Assembly (NCBI GenBank): GCA_038321965.1
Contig: JBBQFL010000014.1
Location: forward strand, 20,282 to 84,281
Origin: UKL13-2 sp038321965
GTDB lineage: Bacteria > Pseudomonadota > Gammaproteobacteria > Burkholderiales > Usitatibacteraceae
Length of the DNA stretch: 64,000 nt
Direction: 5' to 3'
The notes beneath the pieces are model-generated. The model was not told the origin of the DNA, ran no database searches, and was given only the letters and a program-made list of their open reading frames with translations. Made by a program: the position numbers and the translations under genes. Within the stretch, counting starts at the first letter, position 1, and the number at the start of each line of letters is the position of its first letter. Of the stretch, positions 46,933-56,262 are shown in pieces.

Positions 46933-47242
46933 ATGCGCGATACCGGAAATGAAACTCCCCACTCAATCAAACCATCCGCCAATCCTGCGACGCTACCGAC
47001 GGAACCCGCGCGCCCGGCGACTGACGACGAAATCGGTGAGGGTAGCTATAGCGGCGCACGCAACTATCAGGCAAGTCTGAAAGCTTAATCAGGCAAGTCT
47101 GAAAGCTTATCTGGAGACGGCCAATGTCGAAAGAGACGCGCACGACGCTGCGCCAAACATTGATGCCGAAAAACGCGTAATGGAAAAGGCCGAGGAAACC
47201 GGTCGCAAGCCTGCGCGTAAGGGCGCAAAGAAAAGCAAATAG
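46933..47242 (+). pseudogene. Small hydrophilic protein broken by a 22-bp tandem duplication
   Basis: ATG at 46933 with GGAG at six bases opens a frame of 51 residues (ending NYQASLKA) that stops at TAA 47086-47088. The stop is created by an exact 22-bp duplication (47066-47087 and 47088-47109). Taking out one copy restores a 95-residue frame that continues AYLETANVERDAHDAAPNID and ends in a Lys/Arg-rich, histone-like tail (ETGRKPARKGAKKSK). The product resembles small Ala/Lys-rich stress proteins, but no family is assigned. Confidence 0.7.
47066..47109 (+). repeat. Perfect 22-bp tandem duplication
   Basis: Two identical adjacent copies beginning ATCAGGCAAG and ending GAAAGCTTA. The unit is not a multiple of three, so it shifts the reading frame of the small gene it lies in. 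Confidence 0.95.
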
Positions 47243-47285
47243 CTAATTCGTTCCGCGCCGTCAGCTCAATATCTTAGAAAATGCC

Positions 47286-47897
47286 ATGAAGAATCGTCAG
47301 CTTGCTTTAATCGTTAGCGCGCATGCCTTGGCGTTACTTAGTCTGGCTGGCACCGCCATGGCACAGGCGCAGCCCATTTCAGATGCCTCAACCCAGACAA
47401 AAAGCATGGCAGAGAGCATTCAGCTCTACAGGCAATTGCATGCCGTGCTCAGCCATCCGCGTAGCGTCAATTGTCACCCGAAGGACGATACACCCAAGCA
47501 GGGGTTGGACGCCCACATCCACACGCCGCCGATTATCCGCGGGCCTGGGGATAGCGGTCCACCGGGGTTGCCGTGCATGGCCTGTCACAATGAAGCCAAC
47601 TTCGATCCGGCACGCATGCCCGGCGCCCCCAGTTGGCATTTGGCGCCGGCATCGATGGCATGGGAAGGCAAATCACCAGGCGAACTCTGTCGCGCCTTGA
47701 CCGACCGAAACAAGAATGGCCGTCGTGATCTGCCAGCGACCGTGAAGCACCTGACGCAGGACAAGCTCGTCGCGTGGGGATGGGAGCCTGGCATCTATGT
47801 TGGTGGGAAACCGCGCGAACCGGTGCCTATGCCAAAGGCTGAATTTGATCGTGTCGTCGTCGCTTGGGCAAACAGCGGCGGTGCCTGCCCTGATTGA
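47286..47897 (+). CDS. Secreted c-type cytochrome-like protein
   Basis: Exported protein of 203 residues (signal peptide ends TAMAQA). One full haem-binding motif, C97-MA-C100-H101, lies in LPCMACHNEANFDPA. A second site upstream (HPRSVNCHP) has Ser60 where relatives usually have Cys, so it cannot bind haem by two thioethers. The rest matches proteins often labelled isoquinoline 1-oxidoreductase subunit (WHLAPASMAWEGKSPGELCR, VAWGWEPG). Probably a periplasmic electron carrier. Confidence 0.78.
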   Translation: MKNRQLALIVSAHALALLSLAGTAMAQAQPISDASTQTKSMAESIQLYRQLHAVLSHPRSVNCHPKDDTPKQGLDAHIHTPPIIRGPGDSGPPGLPCMACHNEANFDPARMPGAPSWHLAPASMAWEGKSPGELCRALTDRNKNGRRDLPATVKHLTQDKLVAWGWEPGIYVGGKPREPVPMPKAEFDRVVVAWANSGGACPD

Positions 47898-47929
47898 TTG
47901 ACGCTTGTCCAACCACGATAAAGTTAACG

Positions 47930-48325
47930 ATGGAATCAAATCATGTAGTTTTATGGCTCGGCCATCGCGAGACACACATCATTGCGTTCGCTGGCGAAAC
48001 ATCTGAGACGCCTGTCATTTTGCACGCTGCACAACAATATGAGCAGTGTGCAGACAACAATGGCTCTGGAAATCCGGCAGAACACCGGGAGTACTATGAA
48101 CAGATTATCGAAAAAATTTGCGAGATACCCCAATGGCTAGTCGCCGGACCGCCAAGTGCAAAAATGCTATTCACCAAACACTTGCACATGCGCCACGCGC
48201 ACTTGGCAGACCATCTGATTGGCTTGGAAACCGTCGACCGACCCAGTGACGGTCAGTTGCTGGCTTTTGCGAGGAAGTACTTCGTCGGCGCAGTCCGAAC
48301 GGCAGGCTTGGCCGCAGCTGCTTGA
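47930..48325 (+). CDS. Short baeRF/host-attachment-like protein
   Basis: Cytoplasmic protein of 131 residues. It resembles the C-terminal half of bacterial eRF1-like (baeRF) domains: HREYYEQIIEKICEIPQWLV, AGPPSAKMLFTKHLHMRHAH, and LIGLETVDRPSDGQLLAFAR ending in RKYF. The ATG at 47930 is preferred over an upstream frame extension that overlaps the cytochrome gene's stop. Function in the family is unclear; a link to translation has been proposed from fold similarity. Confidence 0.65.
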   Translation: MESNHVVLWLGHRETHIIAFAGETSETPVILHAAQQYEQCADNNGSGNPAEHREYYEQIIEKICEIPQWLVAGPPSAKMLFTKHLHMRHAHLADHLIGLETVDRPSDGQLLAFARKYFVGAVRTAGLAAAA

Positions 48326-48534
48326 AGTAGTAGCCGCCTGTACTCCCGAGGTACAGCAACGCTTGAATCGAATGCACTACATTGTTATCGCCTGTCAGCC
48401 GATACGCGTCTGTCGCGTTAGCATGGCGTAGCCTCAGAAAGCTGCGTCGGTCGAGCGTGCGTGTGTCATCGACATTGCTTTTTCTGACTATGCTGGCACG
48501 CAAATAGTGTAACGCAATGTAACTGGAGCTCTGC

Positions 48535-50109
48535 ATGGTCGATGTTCTGCGCGCCAATTTCAAATGCAAACCGTACATCGTTTTTTTGCTCGTTTCGATA
48601 ACGGCGCTTGGCGGATGCGTCAGCGGCAGCGCTCCTCAGAGCGGGTCCGCAGCCGACCCCAGCGGCAACGCCAATAGCACCAGCGTACTGGTGGCAGTGA
48701 ATCGAATCAGCTGGGGCGTCAATTCGAGCACCATGCAGCATGTCGCCAAACTAGGGTTGCCACAATATATCAATGAGCAACTCTCAGCTTCCCGCGCGTT
48801 GCCGACAGCAATCGGCCAACAAATCGCGGCGATGAGCATTTCGCAACAGCCACTCATTAACATCGTCCAGGACATGGAACAGCGTCGCAAAGACGCCGAT
48901 GCCGTCAAAGATGATGACGCAAAAAAAACGGCGCAGCAGGCGTATCAAGCCGAAATGAACCGGCTTGCTCGTGAGGCCGCGACGCGCACACTATTGCGCG
49001 CGACCTACTCGCCCAATCAGTTGCAGGAGCAGATGGTGTGGTTCTGGATGAACCATTTCAGCGTTCATCAGGGCAAGAGCAACAACCGTGCGATGATTGG
49101 CGACTTCGAAGAGAGCGCCATCCGACCCCACGCGCTTGGAAAATTTCGCGACCTGCTGGCGGCCACCGTATTCCATCCGGCGATGATTCGTTATCTCGAC
49201 AATGAGCAGAATGCTGCTAACCGCATCAATGAAAATTACGCGCGAGAAATCATGGAGCTGCACACGATGGGTGTCGGCGGCGGCTACACTCAGCACGACG
49301 TGCAGGATCTGGCGCGCATCCTGACCGGTGTCGGCGTCAATCTTGGCACCGTGATGCCGACGGTCAAAAAGGAGCTGGTGCCACAATACCTTCGCACCGG
49401 CCTGTTCGAGTTCAACCCAAATCGCCACGACTATGGCAACAAGATTTTTCTGGGTGAAGCGCTCACAGGACGCGGGCTCGCTGAAGTCAATGAAGCGATC
49501 GAGCGTCTGAGCCGCCACCCGGCAACAGCGCGCTACGTGAGCAAAAAACTTGCGATGTTCTTTGTATCGGATGTACCACCTGCTGAATTGATTGAGCGCA
49601 TGGCGGCATCGTTCACTGGTACCGACGGTGATATCGCCGCCACCCTGCGGACACTCTTCAACTCTGCGGAATTCAGCGCTTCGCTGGGCAAGAAATTCAA
49701 AGCCCCGCTGCATTACGTCGTTTCCGCCGTCCGCCTCGCCTACGATGACAAACCGATACTCAACGCCGGCCCGATGCTCAACTGGCTCAATCGAATGGGT
49801 CAGCCGATGTTTGGCCGCCAGACGCCGGATGGCTATCCATTGGGTGAAGCCGCTTGGGCAAGTCCTGGACAGATGACGACACGATTCGAGATTGCCAAGG
49901 CAATCGGCTCCGGGAGCGCGGGTCTGTTCAAGACCGACGGCCCCCAGCCGATTGAAAAACCCGCGTTCCCACAGTTGGCCAACGCGCTCTACTTCGGCCA
50001 GCTCCAACAAACGCTGAGTGCCTCGACACGAAATACGCTCGAGCAGGCAGGCTCGGCACAGGAATGGAACATGCTGCTCATGTCCTCACCCGAAATGATG
50101 TATCGCTGA
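48535..50109 (+). CDS. DUF1800 lipoprotein
   Basis: Protein of 524 residues with a lipoprotein signal (lipobox ALGGC, Cys28), thus membrane-anchored in the periplasm. Family blocks of DUF1800 are clear: LLRATYSPNQLQEQMVWFWM, NHFSVHQGKSNNRAMIGDFE, NENYAREIMELHTMGVGGGY and RLSRHPATARYVSKKLAMFF. The DUF1501 gene follows after 18 bases, the standard pairing of these families. Biochemical role unknown. Confidence 0.92.
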   Translation: MVDVLRANFKCKPYIVFLLVSITALGGCVSGSAPQSGSAADPSGNANSTSVLVAVNRISWGVNSSTMQHVAKLGLPQYINEQLSASRALPTAIGQQIAAMSISQQPLINIVQDMEQRRKDADAVKDDDAKKTAQQAYQAEMNRLAREAATRTLLRATYSPNQLQEQMVWFWMNHFSVHQGKSNNRAMIGDFEESAIRPHALGKFRDLLAATVFHPAMIRYLDNEQNAANRINENYAREIMELHTMGVGGGYTQHDVQDLARILTGVGVNLGTVMPTVKKELVPQYLRTGLFEFNPNRHDYGNKIFLGEALTGRGLAEVNEAIERLSRHPATARYVSKKLAMFFVSDVPPAELIERMAASFTGTDGDIAATLRTLFNSAEFSASLGKKFKAPLHYVVSAVRLAYDDKPILNAGPMLNWLNRMGQPMFGRQTPDGYPLGEAAWASPGQMTTRFEIAKAIGSGSAGLFKTDGPQPIEKPAFPQLANALYFGQLQQTLSASTRNTLEQAGSAQEWNMLLMSSPEMMYR

Positions 50110-50127
50110 ATTCAAATTGGAGCGCAT

Positions 50128-51324
50128 ATGAATCGCCGTGAAATGCTCAGGACTTCGCTGACGGCAATGTCAGCGCTGGCCATGCCTTCTGTGTCTGGCC
50201 GCTTGTTTGCCGCGCCGGCAACCAGCAATCGACTGCTGGTCGTGTTTCTGCGCGGTGGCTACGACGCAGCAAACCTGCTGATTCCCATTTCCAGCAAGTA
50301 CTATTACGAGACGCGTCCCAACATCGCCGTACCGGTTCCCGGCAGCGAGGCTAATACCGCGCTGATGCTCAATGCCGACTGGGGACTGCATCCCACTTTA
50401 CGCGAATCGATATTGCCGCTCTATGCCAATGGGCAAGCGGCATTCATTCCGTTTGCCGGCACCGACGATCTCTCGCGCAGCCATTTTGAGACGCAGGACG
50501 GCATCGAACTGGGTCAACCAATCAATCAAGGCCGAAATTACCAGTCCGGTTTCCTCAATCGGTTGGCGGCGACGCTCACTGGCAAAGGCGCGATTTCTTT
50601 TACCGATCAATTACCCGTCGTCATGCAGGGTAGCGTTCAAGTCGCCAACACGGCTTTACGGTCAGTGGCCAAGCCGGCGGTAGACGCGAGGCAAAGTGCG
50701 TTGATTGCGGCGATGTATCGTGGCACGCTGCTCGATCAACGCGTCTCTGAAGGCTTCAGCATTCGCGATGAAGTGATGCGCGAACTCACCAATGAAATGG
50801 ACGCGGCCAGCCGCAGTGCCATTTCTGCCAAGGGCTTTGAGCTTGAAGCACGGCGCATCGCCAAACTGATGAAAGACAAACACAACATTGGCTTTGTTGA
50901 TGTCGGTGGCTGGGATACACACGTCGGCCAGGGCGGCGCGACCGGCTATCTCGCGGGGCGCTTCGATGAGCTCGGTCGTGGCCTTAACGGATTCAGCCAG
51001 GAAATGGGTAGCGAGTGGCGCAATACAGTGGTGGTCGTGGTCAGTGAATTCGGTCGCACCTTCCGCGAAAACGGCAACCGCGGCACGGATCACGGTCACG
51101 GCACCGTGTATTGGGTACTCGGTGGCGGGATTCGCGGCAATCAGATTGCAGGTGAGCAAATCAAGCTTGAGCAGAAGACGCTATTCCAGAACCGCGACTA
51201 TCCGGTGCTCAATGAATATCGCGCCGTGTTCGGTGGCCTGTTTGCCCGCATGTTTGGACTCAATGACGCGCAAATTGAACAAATTTTTACGGGCGTAAAG
51301 TCGCGTGATCTTGGTCTGATTTAA
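50128..51324 (+). CDS. DUF1501 exported protein
   Basis: Protein of 398 residues with a Tat-like N-terminus (NRREMLRTSLTAMSALAMPS). It has a sulfatase/phosphatase-superfamily-like metal region: LVVFLRGGYDAANLLIP, FVDVGGWDTHVGQGG, VVVVSEFGRTFRENGNRGTD and HGHGTVYWVLGGGIRG. Partner of the upstream DUF1800 gene (18 bases apart). Predicted periplasmic; substrate unknown. Confidence 0.92.
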   Translation: MNRREMLRTSLTAMSALAMPSVSGRLFAAPATSNRLLVVFLRGGYDAANLLIPISSKYYYETRPNIAVPVPGSEANTALMLNADWGLHPTLRESILPLYANGQAAFIPFAGTDDLSRSHFETQDGIELGQPINQGRNYQSGFLNRLAATLTGKGAISFTDQLPVVMQGSVQVANTALRSVAKPAVDARQSALIAAMYRGTLLDQRVSEGFSIRDEVMRELTNEMDAASRSAISAKGFELEARRIAKLMKDKHNIGFVDVGGWDTHVGQGGATGYLAGRFDELGRGLNGFSQEMGSEWRNTVVVVVSEFGRTFRENGNRGTDHGHGTVYWVLGGGIRGNQIAGEQIKLEQKTLFQNRDYPVLNEYRAVFGGLFARMFGLNDAQIEQIFTGVKSRDLGLI

Positions 51325-51383
51325 GGTCACCATTGCACTGGTACATCCCATAGCTGCAAAGACGCCTTAACTACACCGATACA

Positions 51384-52619
51384 TTAAGCGTGGCCGATTA
51401 CTTCATCAAGGCATGCGATCAGCAAATCGATCTCCTCTGCCGTGTTGTAGTGCGCCATCGACACTCGCACTACGCCACCTTGCGTTTGCAAGCCCAGTGA
51501 TTCAATCAGCCGACGTGCATAGAAATCGCCGAAGCGAATGCCTATGTTAACTTTATCTGCATGCCGCACGATGGTTTCAGAGTGTCGGTCCTTGACCACG
51601 AAGCTGATCGTCGGCATGCGATTTCCGTTCTCGACTTTGGCGTGCCCGATGATTCGCACCGCAGATTTGCTGCGAAGAAAAGCAAGCAATTTTTCTGCGA
51701 GCGCATCTTCATGACTCGCGAAGGCATCAAACGCCGACTGCATCCGCTGGCGCCGGGTGCCTGATGCGCCTATCGAGGAACCGACAGCATCCAGATACTC
51801 TACGATGCCCGCACAGCCCCATGACAGCTCGAAATTGACATTTCCCGGTTGCAGTTTGTACGGCAGCACCTCCGGACCGATGAAGTGATGATTCAGGGTG
51901 GGCAGCGAAAGCAACAATTCACGGTGCCCCCACAGCACCGCATAGTGCGGCCCGAACACCTTGTAAAAACTGAAGACGTAGATGTCCGCGCCGCTGACTT
52001 GTACGTCAACGAGCCGGTGTGGTGCGTAAGCGACACCATCGACGCATAGTCTCCCGCCTACCGCATGCACCCGACGCGCCACTTCCGTAACCGGGTTTAC
52101 GCTGCCTAGCACATTCGACGCATGCGTCATGGCAACCCAGCGCGTATTTGCACTCAGAAGTCGATCAAGATCATCCAGCTCGAGCATCAAGCTGTCGTGA
52201 TTCACCTCCCAGATCCTGATTTCCGCTCCGGCCAGCCTCAATCGCATCCAGCCACCGATATTGGCTTCGTGATCGGTATTGGTCACAATAATTTCGTCGC
52301 CCGGTTTGATACCAGGCAGAAGCGCTTGCGTGAAAACAAACATCAGTGCCGTGGTCGCAGCACCCATCACCACTTCTTCGTCGTGCGGCGCGTTGATCAG
52401 CTCGGCGATGGCGCGGCGCGCGGCCAGCACACGTTCCGAAGCAAGCTGCGAAGTGGCATAGCTTGCGCCGAGCTGCACACTGGTTGTCAGCAGGTAGTCG
52501 TGAATTCGATCGGCAACGCGTTTGAGCACCTGCGAGCCGCCAGCATTATCGAGGTAGACGCACTCGTTGTTGAGTGCCGGAAATTCCGACCGCAATAAAG
52601 CGATGTTCAATGGGCGCAT
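51384..52619 (-). CDS. Class V aminotransferase, cysteine-desulfurase-like
   Basis: PLP enzyme of 411 residues in the cysteine-desulfurase-related subgroup (TIGR01976-like). Family blocks: VYLDNAGGSQVLKRVADRIH, WVAMTHASNVLGSVNPVTEV, the PLP lysine in VFSFYKVFGPHYAVLWGHRE, and LETQGGVVRVSMAHYNT near the C-terminus. The ATG at 52619 is preferred because the following residues (MRPLNIALLRSEFPAL) begin the family's conserved N-terminus; a longer reading adds about 28 residues without homology. The amino-acid substrate is not evident. Confidence 0.87.
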   Translation of the reverse strand: MRPLNIALLRSEFPALNNECVYLDNAGGSQVLKRVADRIHDYLLTTSVQLGASYATSQLASERVLAARRAIAELINAPHDEEVVMGAATTALMFVFTQALLPGIKPGDEIIVTNTDHEANIGGWMRLRLAGAEIRIWEVNHDSLMLELDDLDRLLSANTRWVAMTHASNVLGSVNPVTEVARRVHAVGGRLCVDGVAYAPHRLVDVQVSGADIYVFSFYKVFGPHYAVLWGHRELLLSLPTLNHHFIGPEVLPYKLQPGNVNFELSWGCAGIVEYLDAVGSSIGASGTRRQRMQSAFDAFASHEDALAEKLLAFLRSKSAVRIIGHAKVENGNRMPTISFVVKDRHSETIVRHADKVNIGIRFGDFYARRLIESLGLQTQGGVVRVSMAHYNTAEEIDLLIACLDEVIGHA

Positions 52620-52781
52620 AAGTAGACGATTCCTGAGGTTGTTTGCGAATTGGGAGTGATCTCGGCTGAGGAGGAAGACTCTATCACTGCGTCCGGTCGG
52701 CAATTCTTAGCCGCCGCCGATTCGGCGTTGAATTTGGTTACCATACGGTCTTCCCCAAAATTCTAAACGCGCGCCGCCAAC

Positions 52782-54221
52782 ATGCTCTCCGCCTATCGCT
52801 TCCTCGTTCTCGCCAGTAGCAGTGCCGCGCTCGTACTTACCGGTTGCAGTTCCGTCCCTCAAGGCATAGCGACGTTGCCCGTGCCGTTGTTGGCGGCCTA
52901 TGTGCTGGTCGGCGTTAACGGTGCCGCGTATGCGCGAGCGATATTGCCGGTCGATAAATCGCAGCCTTCGGGGCCGATGTGCCCTCTCATCGCCGTTGAC
53001 GGCAAGCTACAGCCTATGACGGTTCGTGTTGCCGCAGCAACTGTCGCCCAGCGTTCAACCGCAAGCGACGCTGAACACTCCAAACCTTCCGAATTCCCGA
53101 TCACGACCTGCGAATTCGCACTTCCGCGCAATGCTTCGCGCGCTACTATCGGCGGCACGCAATTGAGATTGCCCAAGGCGGAGCCGCGCCGCATTGTGTT
53201 GATTGGCGACACCGGTTGCCGCATGAAGAAAGCCGACAACGCCTGGCAGGCGTGCCTGGAACAGAAAGAGTGGCCGTTTCGATCGATCGCGGACGCCGCC
53301 GCCGCGATGGCGCCGGATCTGGTGTTGCATGTCGGCGACTATCACTATCGCGAAAACGCCTGCCCGCCGGATGTTCCGGGTTGTCAGGCCAGCCCGTGGG
53401 GCTATGGCTGGGATACCTGGCAGGCTGATTTGTTTGAGCCAGCGACGAAATTATTGTTAGTCGCCCCCTGGGTGGTGGCGCGCGGCAATCACGAGGAGTG
53501 TCGACGTGCGGGCCAGGGTTGGTTTCGTTTTCTCGATCCGCGTCCCTTTGAAGAAGTACGTAGCTGCAATGACGCGGCCAATGACAATATCGCCAACTTC
53601 ACTCCGCCCTATGCCGTGCCACTGGCCGACGATCTTCAATTAATCATGTTCGACTCAGCAGTCTCCGGTAACCGGGCATTGGATCCTGCCAAGCGGCGCG
53701 ATGCGTACGCCTTCAAGCAATATCACGAACAATTTCAGGCGGTGGACGTGCTCGCAGGCAAGCCCGGCGTGACCAGCATTTTTCTCAATCACCATCCGAT
53801 TCTTGCCTACTCGACCTATGACAACCGCGTTCAGGGCGGCAGCGCGGCCCTACTTTCGGTAATGAAGACCCTGCATCCGCTCGTCTACTATCCGTCCAGC
53901 GTTAAGTTGGCGCTCCACGGGCACGTGCATCTGTTCGAAGCCATCAACTTCTCCTCTAATCATCCGGCAACCATTTTGTCCGGCATGGGTGGGGACGAGC
54001 TTTCAACGGTGCTTCCGGATCCATTTCCGCTTGACATCGCGCCTGCCGAAGGTGTCAAGCTCGACAACATTACGCACTCAAATCAGTTCGGCTTTGTGGT
54101 GATGGATAAACAGGTGTCGACCTGGAATATCGGCGCCTATGATGTACATGGCGTATTAATGAGCACGTGCATCCTTACTGGCTCGAAATTGCGCTGTGAC
54201 AAAAGCGGTTTGTTGAAATGA
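52782..54221 (+). CDS. Calcineurin-like metallophosphoesterase lipoprotein
   Basis: Protein of 479 residues with a lipoprotein signal (VLTGC, Cys22). The two-metal phosphoesterase motifs appear in order: VLIGDTGCRMK, LHVGDYHYRENACP, VVARGNHEECRRAG, FLNHHPILAYS and LALHGHVHLFEA. Residues about 30-145 are an N-terminal beta-rich domain. Predicted to act at the cell envelope on a phosphate ester; substrate unknown. Divergent from the aminotransferase gene. Confidence 0.92.
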   Translation: MLSAYRFLVLASSSAALVLTGCSSVPQGIATLPVPLLAAYVLVGVNGAAYARAILPVDKSQPSGPMCPLIAVDGKLQPMTVRVAAATVAQRSTASDAEHSKPSEFPITTCEFALPRNASRATIGGTQLRLPKAEPRRIVLIGDTGCRMKKADNAWQACLEQKEWPFRSIADAAAAMAPDLVLHVGDYHYRENACPPDVPGCQASPWGYGWDTWQADLFEPATKLLLVAPWVVARGNHEECRRAGQGWFRFLDPRPFEEVRSCNDAANDNIANFTPPYAVPLADDLQLIMFDSAVSGNRALDPAKRRDAYAFKQYHEQFQAVDVLAGKPGVTSIFLNHHPILAYSTYDNRVQGGSAALLSVMKTLHPLVYYPSSVKLALHGHVHLFEAINFSSNHPATILSGMGGDELSTVLPDPFPLDIAPAEGVKLDNITHSNQFGFVVMDKQVSTWNIGAYDVHGVLMSTCILTGSKLRCDKSGLLK

Positions 54222-54259
54222 CTTCATTCAGCGCCCGCCACGTAACAACTCCTACAAAA

Positions 54260-54778
54260 CTAAGCTTGGACAAATGTTGTCACGCGGCGCCGCGTACGCT
54301 CACGCAGCGAACATTCGCGCAATGTGTCAGCGAGTTTTTCAAGATCGGGAATGCCGTAAATAATCACCGTCGCAAAACTCGCGTCCGACGATCGTAAATG
54401 GAGTTGGCAGTGACCGACCAGACGCATACCCAGCGGCTTGTGTAAATCGAAATGATCGATGCGAAACAACTCCAGACTGTCCTTGGTTTTCGACAATATG
54501 CCACGCTCGAGGCGTACGCGTTGCGAAGTTATTTCATAGGTCGTGTCCAGACTCATGAACCAGTAAAAAATCCAGGCGATGCCTACCGTGAACACCACAG
54601 CCAACCACTGCCAGGCGTTGTAGATGACCGCGGGATGACCGGCAAACAGATTTTTCTCCGCCTCAGCTTCGTGTGAAGTAGCCAACGCCACCAAATCGGT
54701 ATTGCAGAACCGGCACTTGATTGCAACTGCTTTAATGGTTTCGCCACATACCGGGCAGGCCTTGGTGTCATCGGTCAT
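54260..54778 (-). CDS. Zinc-ribbon plus bacterial PH-domain membrane protein
   Basis: Protein of 172 residues. The N-terminal zinc ribbon is CPVCGETIKAVAIKCRFCN. A hydrophobic hairpin follows at about 52-75 (AWQWLAVVFTVGIAWIFYWF), then a bacterial PH (bPH2-type) domain (TTYEITSQRVRLERGILSKT, GHCQLHLRSSDASFATVIIY). Likely membrane-attached; role unknown. Convergent with the metallophosphoesterase gene. Confidence 0.82.
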   Translation of the reverse strand: MTDDTKACPVCGETIKAVAIKCRFCNTDLVALATSHEAEAEKNLFAGHPAVIYNAWQWLAVVFTVGIAWIFYWFMSLDTTYEITSQRVRLERGILSKTKDSLELFRIDHFDLHKPLGMRLVGHCQLHLRSSDASFATVIIYGIPDLEKLADTLRECSLRERTRRRVTTFVQA

Positions 54779-55116
54779 TAGGTATCCTTTTGAAGACTAT
54801 GTGCATGGCGACTAAGCCAGTATTGAACGGGGCAGCCGGCAGCATTCGTCGTCAGGCTGCTACGGGCAAGCATACGACAGAACCTCTCTATTGCAAATCA
54901 ATCCGTCTTTTGCAGGCCAGTAGGGTTGTTCAGCCGCCGGAGTTTGGACGCCGCCTCAAATGGCTTGCAAAGCCAGGCGCGCAATTACCCGGCCGCACGC
55001 GAACTTGTCGCCTCCCGCGTACACGCTAGTTTGTCCTACGAAATGCTTGCCGCGATACCTACAGGTGCGATGTCAACCACCTGATAGTCTGATACGGTCA
55101 AAATTACTTGGCGCTG
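54779..55116. promoter_or_regulatory. Divergent region before the mla operon
   Basis: About 340 bases between the PH-domain gene (minus) and mlaE (plus); promoters for both expected. No recognised site. Confidence 0.35.
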
Positions 55117-56262
55117 ATGCCTCCAATTGTGTCGATTATGCCCACCACTATCAGAGACTCGCCACCGGCTTCGCAGCGACTCGTCGTCACTGCGGATGAA
55201 GGCGTCGTCACGCTTGCAGGCGCGCTGGATGCTGTTTCTGTCTCCGCCGTCAGACGCACGTTGAAAGGCACCCCGAAGAAGGCTGCGCGGCGAATCGATG
55301 TTGCCGCGTTGACCGAGCTCGACACGGCTGGTGCCTTGTTGCTGCAATCATGCGAGGCGAACGGCGATAAGCTGGTTGGCATGCGTACAGAACACAGGCG
55401 TCTCATCAAATTGATCGGCAACATTGACCGCAAAACGCCGGTGCCTGCTCCAAAGGTTAACCGCGCACTCGAATTTGTGGTTTCCGTTGGCCGCGCCGCG
55501 GCAACGCTTTTCCGCGACACCGCCGACTTCATCGATTTCACCGGGCGCGCTGCGGCTTCAGTCGGATATCTGGTGCTGCATCCGGGTGCAATTCGACTCT
55601 CCGCCATTGCCCATCACATCACCGAGACGGGCGTGAAAGCACTGCCCATCGTCGGCCTGCTTGCAGTCATGATCAGCATCGTCATCGCCTATCAAGGTGT
55701 GGCGCAGCTCCGGCCTTATGGCGGGCAGGATTTGATGATCAATCTGGTTTCAGTGTCGGTGCTTCGCGAAATGGCGGTATTGATCACGGCGATTCTGGTT
55801 GCCGGGCGTTCAGGCGCCGCATTCGCCGCCGAGATCGGCGTGATGAAGTCCAGCGAGGAAATTGATGCGCTGAAAGTGATGGGGCTGGATCCCATGCAAT
55901 TGCTGGTGGCGCCACGCCTCATCGCGCTGTTGATCTCGCTGCCGCTGCTGACTTTCTTTGCCGACATGCTTGGGCTGATCGGCGGCGCGCTAATTTCACA
56001 ATCGTTGCTCGATATCTCGTTCGCACAATACGTGTTACGGGTGCGTGAGGCGGTGGACCGCGGCGACTTGTTCGTCGGCCTGGTCAAAGCACCGGTATTT
56101 GCGATTGTGATCGCCATCACCGGATGCATGCACGGCCTTCGCGTCAAGGGTTCGGCCGAAAGCGTAGGAACCGAAACGACGCTGGCTGTCGTGAAATCCA
56201 TCTTTTTGGTGATCGTGCTCGACGCCCTGTTTTCAATCTTCTTTGAGAAAGTCGGCATATGA
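55117..56262 (+). CDS. mlaE: MlaE-type lipid transporter permease with N-terminal STAS-like domain
   Basis: Inner-membrane permease of about 381 residues for an MCE-type phospholipid transporter. Residues about 15-105 are STAS/MlaB-like (VVTLAGALDAVSVSAVRRTL, IDVAALTELDTAGALLLQSC). The rest is the MlaE domain (TGVKALPIVGLLAVMISIVI, AEIGVMKSSEEIDALKVMGL). Several starts are possible: a TTG at 55108, ATG at 55117, ATG at 55138; none has a clear ribosome binding site. The stop overlaps mlaF by four bases (ATGA). Confidence 0.9.
   Translation: MPPIVSIMPTTIRDSPPASQRLVVTADEGVVTLAGALDAVSVSAVRRTLKGTPKKAARRIDVAALTELDTAGALLLQSCEANGDKLVGMRTEHRRLIKLIGNIDRKTPVPAPKVNRALEFVVSVGRAAATLFRDTADFIDFTGRAAASVGYLVLHPGAIRLSAIAHHITETGVKALPIVGLLAVMISIVIAYQGVAQLRPYGGQDLMINLVSVSVLREMAVLITAILVAGRSGAAFAAEIGVMKSSEEIDALKVMGLDPMQLLVAPRLIALLISLPLLTFFADMLGLIGGALISQSLLDISFAQYVLRVREAVDRGDLFVGLVKAPVFAIVIAITGCMHGLRVKGSAESVGTETTLAVVKSIFLVIVLDALFSIFFEKVGI

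Noticed and set aside
48991..50010. 339-codon open frame on the minus strand
   Set aside because: Antisense shadow of the DUF1800 gene; no signal, domain or ribosome binding site.
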